From Phascolomyces articulosus (taxonomy: Eukaryota; Mucoromycota; Mucoromycetes; Mucorales; Lichtheimiaceae), in contig JAIXMP010000003.1 in the NCBI GenBank assembly GCA_025677815.1, positions 620,001 through 684,000 of the forward strand: 64,000 bases of DNA, read 5' to 3'. A model generated the notes under the pieces. It saw nothing but the letters and a program-made list of their open reading frames with translations. It did no database searches and was not told the DNA's origin. Below, piece after piece: positions 37,701 to 47,200 of the stretch. The position numbers and the translations under genes were made by a program. The first letter of the stretch is position 1. Each line of letters starts with the position of its first letter.

Positions 37701-37709
37701 ATTCACTAA
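31721..37709 (+). CDS. ZGRF1-like protein: DUF2439 domain plus SF1 helicase
   Basis: 29 exons give 1175 aa: 31721-31796, 31883-31914, 32007-32044, 32103-32301, 32430-33277, 33356-33469, 33540-33690, 33779-33835, 33921-34051, 34140-34219, 34364-34464, 34548-34659, 34747-34957, 35036-35118, 35199-35220, 35301-35412, 35487-35513, 35576-35619, 35720-35784, 35863-35994, 36091-36248, 36335-36418, 36499-36537, 36619-36753, 36849-36972, 37045-37115, 37197-37220, 37356-37536, 37633-37709. Residues 1-75 are a DUF2439 domain (FTAQKLKKFKTWQDG, then LVLTDEKGYN, GDEVEFDGHIVTVES), as in Mte1, Dbl2 and ZGRF1. About 90-400 is disordered. The helicase has Walker A GVFGSGKS (745-752), DEASQ (901-905), LRTQYRCHPDIS and VNVAVTRARRH (TRARR 1121-1125). 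ZGRF1 unwinds D-loops and promotes recombination repair. No GRF zinc finger is visible. Confidence 0.92.
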
Positions 37710-37799
37710 GAAATTAAACTTGATGTATATTGGTTCTTAATAAAAAAAAAAAAGAAGACGTTTTGATATTAGGCAAATAATAGTGATAATGCAAGGTCT

Positions 37800-40174
37800 T
37801 TAACCAAAGTGATGTTTTTCATTCATATTATCTTGTAGTCGATTTATTTCGCAGAAAGGCTGATTATTTCTGTTTCGCTCCACTTGCTGTTGTTGCCTTT
37901 GCGATATAGATGGCCGATTAACTTGTGATATAGTTCTTTGATTGTAAAGTCTACGCGTTGCAGCAAAATCACTAATGTGTGTGCCTGGCGAAAACATACT
38001 ACTTGTTAGCTTATTTGTATCAGCAAACTTCCAACTGTTAGGTGATATTGAGCTTTTTATCGCATGTATCTTGCGTAAGGGGATAGTAGTAGTATGATGT
38101 CCTGATATATCATCATAACTATTTATGGGATGCTTCTTGTTTTTGTTATTGATACTGTGAGGAGTTGTTATAGGCTGAGGTTCAAGTAATTCATTATTCA
38201 AGTGCTCAGAGTTTCGCTTGAAAGTCGGTAAAGAAGTAATAGAAAGCGGTGTTGGCGAAATCGTTGACGGGGAAGATGTTTTTGTATGAAAAGGAATATG
38301 TTGTGATTGGTGCTTGACATTCAAGGTGGTAACATGTGCTACATCGTCGCCTTTGCTATTATCGCCTTCTAACTGATGTGAATGGTTATGGTGCTGAGGA
38401 TGAAAAAGACGCGAATATCCTATTGTTGTAGTAAATGGTTCCTCGTAATGCGTTGATGGATGCTGCTTTTGTTCATCAGCTTGATTTTTACTTTTTGGCA
38501 CGAATGAAGAGGATTGAGCACCAGATATTTGACCCCGATAACTATTTTTCTGCTTGATGGGTACCATGCTATTGAGTGCAGGCGAAGTACTTGAATGTTT
38601 TGGTACTAGCAACGATGAAGTCCTATCCTCTCGAAGAGAAGTGGTCGAAGTGAAAGCTGCTGGCTTTGATACTGGTTTTGGTGTGGTGGTTGAATACGAA
38701 ACGAACGGTATCTGGAATACCTCATTTTTAATATCATGGTTATCACGATCTTCATCGAGTAAACGATCAATGGATCGGTCCGTTGTAGCTTGTTGAATTA
38801 CTCTTTGTACACTGGGAAGTACGTCCACATACATAGTTGATCCTGTTTCTTGTTCAGTACTGTTATTACTGCCCTTCTTTGTCTTTGCTGTAGAGCTGCT
38901 GGTACTGTTTTGAGATAATGGTGTATCACAGATTAATGCTGTTTCTACTGTTATGGGTGCTTCAGCATTTTTATTTTTTGGTGAAGATGAAACAGAATGA
39001 TAATCGTTGCTATCACAGTGGCTTTGAACGATGATATTGCTTGTAGAATATCGAGTATCCCTTTTGTGATGCTTTTCTGCAGAATTTTTTGATGACCACA
39101 ATCGTCGAAAAGAGTCTTTATGGAATAAAGTGGATCCATGCTATATGCAGACAACGTTAATATCTTTAAACCATTGATTCATTATTATTATTATTATGTT
39201 AAAAAGAAGGTAATTAAAACGCTTGGACCATATACAATAGAAACCAATTGAAAATATACTTACAGAATCATTTTCAAAAGAGACTCCAACAATAGACTTT
39301 ACTGGACTATGCAACCCTTCATATAATTCAATAAGCTGTTCGAAGGCTTCTTTATTCATACTGATATGCCGTTGTTTATTACTTCATTCACATGTAAAAA
39401 CAAATATTCCTTTTGGGTCAATGTCACGTTATATAGCAATCATCAAGCTTAGTTAAAAGGATATAATACCTGATTTCAGCTATCTGGTATTTCATCAAAG
39501 ATGTCCTGTCAATTCTAGGGACTTTTGTGATGGGTAGAATTCGCGCTCTATTTTGAAGCGACCATTGTGGTAAGATACGGGTATTTGATAATGGCAAGAC
39601 AGGTGATTCCAATATGTACAAGGATTGAGTAAAATCGAGTTCTTGGGAACTTTGTTTCATCCATGGAATTTCTTCGTTACATAGTTTTGTTAACTCTAAA
39701 AAATGATCATAGGTCGATTTACTGACTCGCCAACAATAACTTTTTTGCTTGATCCATTTTAATAATGATGGCCCTTCCCCACGATCTTCACTATTCCAAT
39801 TGTTTTCTAGATGCTGTTGGTCTATCAATGCAAATAAATCTTTGTTGTTATTTACTTTTTGCTTGTGTTGATTTTGCTGTTGGCGAATTTCATGACATGC
39901 ATCGCTGAATTGCTGCTCTCGAAAAGTGTCTTCATTTTCATGATTGTATAATGAAGAATCTAAATTTATTATGAATGAACAAAAAATTTGTTTATTTTAA
40001 AGAGATTAATATACCATTAGTATTTTGGAGAACTGCTTGTTGAGATCGTTGAGTGTTGACCGTGGTAGGTGTTATCATTATCTTTTTAAATGAATCTTGA
40101 CAATTCATAATGTCAGATAAATAGATCTGCATATCGCTTCTCCAGTCGATAGTTTGTTGATCTGACATGGTCAT
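37800..40174 (-). CDS. Large unrecognised, mostly disordered protein
   Basis: Minus-strand exons are 40174-40015, 39959-39470, 39360-39264 and 39140-37800, giving 695 aa. Two in-frame Met codons (MTMSDQQTIDW) open the protein. About 1-240 looks folded, mixing helical parts (DIMNCQDSFKKIM, TFREQQFSDACHEIRQQ) with a hydrophobic block (TQSLYILESPVLPLSNTRIL). A short segment KEAFEQLIELYEGL follows. The remaining 430 residues are Ser/Thr/Pro/His/Gln-rich with many SP/TP sites, plus a conserved-looking motif near the end: NSWKFADTNKLTSSMFSPG then DFAATRRLYNQ. The form (folded N-terminus, long phosphorylatable tail, short C-terminal motif) suits a scaffold, for example of chromosomes or polarity sites. 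I cannot name a family. It is tail to tail with the ZGRF1-like gene, with 90 bp between stops. Confidence 0.78.
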
Positions 40175-40980
40175 TTTTTTTTATTGTTGTTGAAAAGAGG
40201 TGTGCAAATGGATTGAGTTTACTGCCTCTGGTAAAAGGAAACAGTAAAAAAATACTACCCATCCGATCATAACCTCGATCAGTCCTTAACTTTAAAATTA
40301 TACTCAGGAGCCTAATGATCCCAACCGTTTCCATTTGGATAAAGTTTAACGGTTCAAATATCTCAACAAAATCGTCTGATTAATCGAAACGCGACAGGCC
40401 CATCTCAACTTGGCCCGTCCAAGTTAGCAGTTCCTTATACCACTACATCCTTGTATGAGCAGAAAACTGATGTATCTCTTATGGCTTAAATCACCAAATA
40501 AGGTTTATATAATAATTGACGAAGTTGATCCATAAAATGATCTTGAAAAGTTGCAAAATCTAATTCTAAAGAAGTGGGATGATCCAGTCTATTATAAACT
40601 TGTGTTATGTATTGATTATACATTTAACATGTTGATGTGGTTCTTTTCCAGTATCACAAGACTTAGTTTCTCCATTTTACATGAAAAATAACCTTATAAC
40701 AGAGAAAAGCTATTAATGAGCGAAATAGAAAGGGCAATATGTAATTGACCATATTGATGATAGCCATAGGGCAGTACAAACGACACTTAGAAGGTCCATA
40801 ATGGAGTTATACACTGGATGGTAGATAAGTTTATCCGCTGTTGTTAAACAACACAATTGGTCATGGAAACAAAATGGTGAACCATTAAATCCTCTCAATA
40901 AGCGGAGATATTTTTGGAAGGATGCATGTTGCGAAGAATGGAAAAATAACCTTTTGTTTTTCTGCTACGCCCGTTTTTAT
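40175..40980. other. Divergent intergenic region
   Basis: Between the unrecognised 695-aa gene (-) and the SH3-EH gene (+). It contains a perfect inverted repeat AACTTGG / CCAAGTT with a 5-nt loop at 40407-40425. No coding-like ORF is present. Confidence 0.55.
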
Positions 40981-43080
40981 ATGAAAGCCGAAGCATTATA
41001 CGATTGTACAGCCGACGATGAAGGTGAACTCTCATTCAAAGAGGGTGATATTTTCGTTGATGTAATCGAATCAAGAGAAGATGGCTGGTATGAAGGTCGT
41101 GTTGAAGGAACATCAGTCCGCGGGTTATTTCCGCTAAACTATACAAAACTTATTCCTGAACAGCAGCAACAACCACAATCATTATCATCCAAAGCAATTT
41201 CGCTTAACAACAATCCTGATTATTCAAACAAGGTACTTTTCAGTTCCAGTGTTTCACCACCTAATTCTACACTTTCTTCAACATGGTCAGTTATTTCCAA
41301 TAAAGATTCCTCATTATCGACACAAGACAATTATGATTTAGTTGACACCGTAACTTCTTCATTTGTATCGCGTACCGACAATAGCAACAGTCATGATGCG
41401 TTTGATAGAGCGATGATGCAACAACCAGTAACAGCCAGTAAAGCTTCAGTTGGGGATAAACTGACGGGTATGGATTTGCAACAAAAACCATACATTTCGC
41501 CGAAACCAGCTCAGTTGCTAAAGAAAAAGCCATCCATTGATAGCAAGAAAACAAATACTAACAATAACTATACACTTCCTATGGAACGATTACCAACACA
41601 GCATTCTCCTATTCTAATGAATAATACAGCTTCACCTTCTATAGCATCTCGCGTTCGTTCATTATCAACCTCAGCAGGTGCAAGTAGTAGTTATGAACAA
41701 GTCAATAAAGAACCTGTCAAATTACCATTATTATATAAACCACAAATCGATTTACCATCAACTGCACCGACAAAACTCAACCATAATAATGATAATAAAG
41801 TAAATAATAGTATTGCACGAAAGGTAATGCCAATTATTCAACCGAAACCATATAGCAGTAATATGAAATCGACAGTATCGCATAATGATCGACCTACGAT
41901 GAAGCAGCCTGAACGTGTAATATTTGATAACAACGCCACAATTGAAAATGAAGAAGATATTGAGGATGTGGATGGATATCAACTTGTCAGACCATCTCAA
42001 ATTCGACAGCAACAAACAACATCAGCAGGGTCTATGGTGACACCGAAAGCAATGCCAACGCTTGCACGAGTCAATTTAAAGCAAACATCCCAAACATTCA
42101 CAAAATCAGAGAACAATATTGGCAAAATTTCTCTCCCATCACCATCTTCCAAGTCGCACCCACTGAAATCATCACTATCAACCAATAAACTTGAAGGTAT
42201 TCCAGGTTCAAGCAATCCCGCACCTCGTTTGCCTTCAAGACCTATTTCAAATGCAGGTCGACGTTCAAGGTCTAGCAAAACAACAACGACACTAGCCTCA
42301 ATTCCAAAACCTGTACCATCAACGAGTGCTAAATTACCGCCAGAACCTAAACCAAAATCATCACAATTTGAGGTGTCAACAACGAGTAATCCACCAACAC
42401 AACGATCCAAGAATCGCAGTATTTCTAATCCACCACCAATACAACCGAAACCTTTCATTCCGAAATTCAATAATAAACCTGACATCCCTGTTCAGAACAA
42501 ACCAGACATAGCACGAAAGCCTCCATCAACTTCAGCGATAACTTCCAAAACTACCCCTCCAGTGCCTGCAAAACCTGCTGCAATAGAATACCAGCAATGG
42601 CAACAGCAAAGAGAAGAATCAGACACTACGGAAGATACCAATGTAAAACCATCTGAAATATTAAAGCGAGCACGATCCAAATCCAATTCTGGGCCACAGC
42701 CTACGCCAAATAACAATAGTCCACCCGTTTTACCAGCGCGGAGCATCACTCCCATGGTCAATGCCGCAGCATCAGGAAAAGGAACAGGAGCAGCAGAGAT
42801 AACGAAAAGGGCGCCACCACGTTTACCATCATCCCGCCCTGTACAACAAATTAATTCAAAAGCACCGGCTCGGTATGAAGCACTATTCAATGCGGTTCAC
42901 GATGATGGCTATGTGGATGGACAAACAGCAAAAATCATTTGGAAGCGAAGCAAAGTGACTGATGAAGAATTGGCCAAAATATGGGAACACTGCGACCCTC
43001 AGGGTGGTGGTTTGCTGGATAGGAATATGTTTATCCAAGGCATGCGTGAAATAGATGCTTTGTTAGAAACATCAAGATAA
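40981..43080 (+). CDS. SH3 and EH domain adaptor protein
   Basis: Single-exon ORF of 699 aa from the ATG at 40981. That start puts the SH3 domain at the very N-terminus; an in-frame ATG at 40954 would add nine residues. The SH3 domain covers 1-58 (EALYDCTADDEGELSFKEGD, then DGWYEGRV and GLFPLNYTKLI). Residues 60-625 are disordered, with many PxxP and PKP motifs (QPKPYSS, SPKPAQLLKKKPS, PPVPAKPAA, PPRLPSSRP) that could bind SH3 domains, including its own. The C-terminal 72 residues are an EH-like domain (ALFNAVHDDGYVDGQTAKII, then CDPQGGGLLDRNMFIQGMRE) of the type that binds NPF motifs. EH and SH3 modules together suggest an endocytic or actin-patch scaffold. The C-terminal EH also recalls yeast Irs4/Tax4, which lack the SH3. 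Confidence 0.88.
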   Translation: MKAEALYDCTADDEGELSFKEGDIFVDVIESREDGWYEGRVEGTSVRGLFPLNYTKLIPEQQQQPQSLSSKAISLNNNPDYSNKVLFSSSVSPPNSTLSSTWSVISNKDSSLSTQDNYDLVDTVTSSFVSRTDNSNSHDAFDRAMMQQPVTASKASVGDKLTGMDLQQKPYISPKPAQLLKKKPSIDSKKTNTNNNYTLPMERLPTQHSPILMNNTASPSIASRVRSLSTSAGASSSYEQVNKEPVKLPLLYKPQIDLPSTAPTKLNHNNDNKVNNSIARKVMPIIQPKPYSSNMKSTVSHNDRPTMKQPERVIFDNNATIENEEDIEDVDGYQLVRPSQIRQQQTTSAGSMVTPKAMPTLARVNLKQTSQTFTKSENNIGKISLPSPSSKSHPLKSSLSTNKLEGIPGSSNPAPRLPSRPISNAGRRSRSSKTTTTLASIPKPVPSTSAKLPPEPKPKSSQFEVSTTSNPPTQRSKNRSISNPPPIQPKPFIPKFNNKPDIPVQNKPDIARKPPSTSAITSKTTPPVPAKPAAIEYQQWQQQREESDTTEDTNVKPSEILKRARSKSNSGPQPTPNNNSPPVLPARSITPMVNAAASGKGTGAAEITKRAPPRLPSSRPVQQINSKAPARYEALFNAVHDDGYVDGQTAKIIWKRSKVTDEELAKIWEHCDPQGGGLLDRNMFIQGMREIDALLETSR

Positions 43081-43157
43081 ATTAGGCACAACCCGCATCA
43101 TGTATTATATAATTACAAAAAATATAATCAAGACAAAGTTCGCTTTTTTATTTATTT

Positions 43158-44898
43158 TTATCGTTGTTTAGTTTTTACTTGTATAAACAGTTTAACAGGT
43201 CGTTTAAATGCTTGTGATATTTTTGCTCGAGCATCCGAAACGACGCGGTTGATAATTGCACCATTGGCTCCAACAACAATACGCTGTTGACTTTCACGTT
43301 CCACGTAGACGTTTTGATCAATTCGGAGACCTCCATCCTCTGTTTCTGTCCAGCCAACATTTTCCTAAAAAAAAATTAGTCTCTCCCTCAACATTAATAG
43401 TCATGATACCTTATTTCGGATTTTCTTACCTGTTTCAGCATGTACGGTATATATTGATGCAGCCGTTTAAAGAATTCCACACGTATAAACTCTTCTGCTC
43501 TCTTCAGGTCAGACATGTCAGATTTTTGATCCGATGGATATATCCATGGTTTTTTTTTCGATACATCAAACAATTCTTTCTAATAAAGTCGTATAAGTAT
43601 TTGATAATGAGCTAATTAGGAACATTTGATAAAAAAAAAAGTGAGTAAATTTACCTTTAATTTATCAATTCCATCAGAATCAAATGCAGAGATATGTAGT
43701 GTTTTGGAAATAGATGGGCAAGCAGACTCGTATTTGTTCTTAATAGTTTCCAATTGTTTTTCATCATAGTCCAATAAATCCATCTAGATATATATACAAA
43801 TATACACAAATATGTTAAGGATCATGCAAGAACCATCACGTTTTCATATATTTACCTTACTAAATATTAACGTTGTAGGAATTTTTAAATCTCTGAGACG
43901 TTCAAGAAGCAAATTGTCTGCTTTCTTCTCTTGATCTGTCAATGCCCAATGTCCATCCACAAGTAGTATCACTAAAATTTAATTTTTTGTTAACTTTTGC
44001 CAAGTCTTTAAAAAACTTCTCCCATTCATCTTACTATTTATATATATATATATATATATACCATGGTCTGCTTCATCTAATGATCTCCAAGATGTTGTTA
44101 CCAGTGTTCGGTTCATTTTGGCATGTCGATTGTTAGGTACAACTCCTGGAGTATCCAAAAACACCTGTATTTTTGAAGATTATTATCATTCACAGTCTTT
44201 ATAAAATATCTGAAAACCATCATAAAAACTTACCACTTGATAGTTATCTTCAGTCAAAACACCTATTATACGATCGCGTGTTGTATGTGCTTTTTGAGAA
44301 ACCACTGATACATCTTCATCCACAATAGTATTAACTAACGTTGATTTCCCTGCGTTAGCTGCACCCAAAACAGCAACACGAAGTAAATGCGGATTTTCTG
44401 GTTGTTGGATCGAGCGATTGACCTTGATCAGGCGTTCGGATAAACCGGCTGGCTGACGAGGCGTTAATCGTTCAAGGATTCGAGGTGGCCCAAGTTCAAC
44501 ATGACGTTGTTGTTTTTCATGTTTCAAACCTTCCTCTGACAACTTGTCTACAATTCTACGTCGGTCAATAGATTTTTTTGCAAGGCCAGCTGTTACCCAT
44601 CCTGAAGACGAAAGTGATTTTGCTGGTAGATCTTCGTCTTTAGATTTTATTTCTGCTATATTGGATCGATTAGGCCGTTTAGATCGATGTTGTTTGACAT
44701 TTTTCGCTTTTGGACGAATAAGATCCAAAGGAATTCCTGCTCGCTGTTTAGCACGAGACATTATTGCATAAGATCGTACATGGTAGATCACTAAGAGAAA
44801 AACTTTCTGTGTTAGAGAGCTATTTGATCGGGTATCAATGGGAGAAAAATGGTACCTGCTTTTTGTACGCTCAAGCGTGAAATACATGAATGGTTCAT
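43158..44898 (-). CDS. Era-type GTPase with KH domain, mitochondrial (ERAL1-like)
   Basis: Seven minus-strand exons (44898-44856, 44790-44234, 44164-44062, 43971-43856, 43783-43655, 43579-43430, 43364-43158) give 434 aa. G motifs: GAANAGKST (G1), HTTRDRIIG (G2), DTPGVV (G3), and IFSKMDLL (G4, with SKMD in place of NKxD). The KH domain near the C-terminus reads ERESQQRIVVGANGAIINRV, with the GxxG as GANG. Era proteins bind the 3' end of small-subunit rRNA and help assemble the (mito)ribosome. The 43-nt first exon plus the next ten codons give an N-terminus without acidic residues (MNHSCISRLSVQKAV, then IYHVRSYA), as in mitochondrial presequences. Without that exon the start would be the Met at 44761. 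One intron starts in a TA repeat at 44061. Confidence 0.92.
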
Positions 44899-46262
44899 GG
44901 TTGAAGGAATACAATATGTAACCTTGAATTGCTCCCCTTACTATTTATGCTTCAGTTGGTAGAATGCAGCCAATCGTAAACACGCTTTCTAAAGTTATCA
45001 GCTAAAATTTTTTTATTTACAGATTTACCAAGACGATAATATCATACCGTTGATTTTTTATGTGTATTTTAGCATACGTAAAGTATCAGTACATATTATA
45101 ATGCAGCACATCATTACTATTATATCTCGGATTAGAGAAAGTACTTTATTTTTGCACACAGTTGCATATTTATTTCATATAAAGCTTTTGAGAATAGACA
45201 AAACAAGTATCTATTGGGAGAATATGAGTGGCATAAGGTGAAGAGAAAGAGACGATTCAAGGTATTTAGAAAAATGAAACGGGAATTTGGATCATATTCT
45301 GAGCGAAAACAACACTGAAAAGTAAACACTTCAAAGTGAATTATAATATAGTTTGATGAAACTGTATTATAGGTTAGGGTTGCTTTTACACTCATTTACG
45401 TATGAAAAGTATTTTTTGGGATAACAACAACAGAAAAAGAAACCTACTATCAGAGGTACTATTTTGTAAATCCAAATATCAAAAGTACATCGTACCATAC
45501 ATTGCCAGGTATTGAGTCGATTTGAGGTACGTAGCATAGTTTTTATAGTGAATGCTATATATTATTCTGATAACCAATATAGTTTTATTAGAAAACGAGT
45601 ATGAAAATAGCTTGTGCTAAGTATCAGTTACTTTTTTTCATTCTTTAAGAAAGTCTTGAATCTTATTACGCCGTCTGATATTAATGATGTGCTGTTAAAT
45701 CCAATTTAGATTACAATGTTGTTGTTATCTTCTTCTTCAGATGATATCACGGTCCCCAGATGAAAAGAAGGATCAATATGTGCTACTTAGCGCTGTGAAG
45801 TATATGGTAAATGTTACATCATTACTAGAATCCTATTGTAACAATAGTACGGTTAGAAAAAGTGGGTTAAAAAGATATAATCATGAAAAGAAAAATCAAA
45901 AAAAGGGCTCAATCACTGTAAAAAAAATTCCCCATCCTGTTAACCAAAAATTTTGGTTTTTTTGGAACCAATACGATGAAAATGTTTTGTTTTATTTAAG
46001 GTCTCCGTTGAACACAGCGTCCAGTTGGACATATTTGTTCGAGACAGATAAAAAAGCATAAAGCTTAGAAAAACCCTGTTGGGACACAAGGAAAAGGTAA
46101 AGAGAAGAAGAAAAGAGCACAGAAATTAAAGTAAGGGTTCATATGCTATTACAATTGTTCATAAGAAACATAAAGTTTTAAGTCGTAAATAAGGGGTGAA
46201 TGGGGATCCTAATGGTTTTTTTTATAAATATTACGTGGGATAGCTAATGGATTATAGTTCAC
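44899..46262. other. Intergenic region, AT-rich
   Basis: Upstream of the Era gene and downstream (3') of the LINE remnant. A 106-codon ORF at 45741-46061 (+) is Lys/Ser/Asn-rich with no recognisable motif, and I do not count it as a gene. Nothing else is seen. Confidence 0.5.
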
Positions 46263-47200
46263 TTACCTAGTCTGGTTCAAGAGGAGGAGGTTCAATCCAT
46301 CGCAGTAGTGCCTTTCCTGATTCTGGATCGAGGTATTGTTGCATTGATGATGTTGGATGTTGATGGTAGTCCAATTCAACTAGAAGTCGACAAAGTTTGG
46401 GCCATTTGTTTTGGAGCTATTGTATTTTGAAGGGGAAAGTTGGTTTGGATTTAGGTAATTTGTTAAGAAAAGAAGGAATCGGATCGTCCGTTCTTTGGCG
46501 AGGAATGTTTAAACAATTATGCGGTCGGAGACAAGTGATCGCATGTTTTTTTGTTAGAGTTGCGCGTTTACAAGTAATACAGGTTTTCGATTTACCACCA
46601 GGAAGCCAGCCTATACGCCATCGAATACATCGGCTTCGCTCCTTTTTCTTCATGGGGATCCACAAGATAGAATCCACATCTAGGTTGGGTCTGCAAGCTT
46701 TAAGGAATTTTGACGCCATTCACCGCATCGGTTCTTAATGTATGATTTTCTTTTCGGTACTGTTTTGTAGTAGCTTTGATATCTTTATAGGATGGATAGT
46801 TAAAAGCTGCATCCGTCATTTTCCAAAGTTTTCCGAGTTGAAGTTTTTTCCAATAACTTGTAGAAGATTGTGAATTAAATAATGGTTGTAAGGTTGAAAA
46901 TAAAGTCTTTTTTGGTAGTGTCGTTGTTCTTAGGATAAATTTGGCTTGTAAGATATTTGTGCGTTCTTCCATAATAAGTAGGTTGGGTACTTATGTGCCT
47001 CATTACTTTTGTTTCAGAATTCTTACAGGCTTCATAAATCATCCTAATACAGTTGTTTTGAGTTTTTTCAAGTTGTTTGAGTTGTGTTTTTGTATATAGA
47101 AGAATGGCCAAACCGTATTCAAGTTTTGGTCTTATAAACTGTGCATAAGATTGATTGATTATATCAGCGAGATTTCTTATATTCTTCTTTCCAAGACTAA
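46263..47200 (-). mobile_element. Decayed non-LTR retrotransposon (LINE), 3' part of ORF2
   Basis: Reading the minus strand from about 47200 to 46267 gives a C-terminal reverse-transcriptase region in three shifting frames. The first frame carries SYAQFIRPKLEYGLAILLY and QLKQLEKTQNNCIRMIY, the typical RPKLEYG and LE..Q....R blocks after the RT palm. The second begins MEERTNILQAKFILR. The third carries CIRWRIGWLPGGKSKTC and a Cys/His cluster ending HAITCLRPHNCL. A fourth stretch ends RWIEPPPLEPD and a stop at 46267-46269. Frame changes fall near 46975, 46710 and 46420. The RT catalytic region and everything 5' of it are absent, as expected for a 5'-truncated copy. It is not functional. Confidence 0.75.

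Noticed and set aside
40954..40980. Upstream in-frame ATG of the SH3-EH gene
   Set aside because: It adds nine residues (MFFCYARFY) ahead of an SH3 domain that already starts cleanly at the next Met; kept only as an alternative start.
45741..46061. 106-codon ORF between Era and the LINE remnant
   Set aside because: Lys/Asn/Ser-rich with no recognisable block; could be chance in AT-rich DNA.
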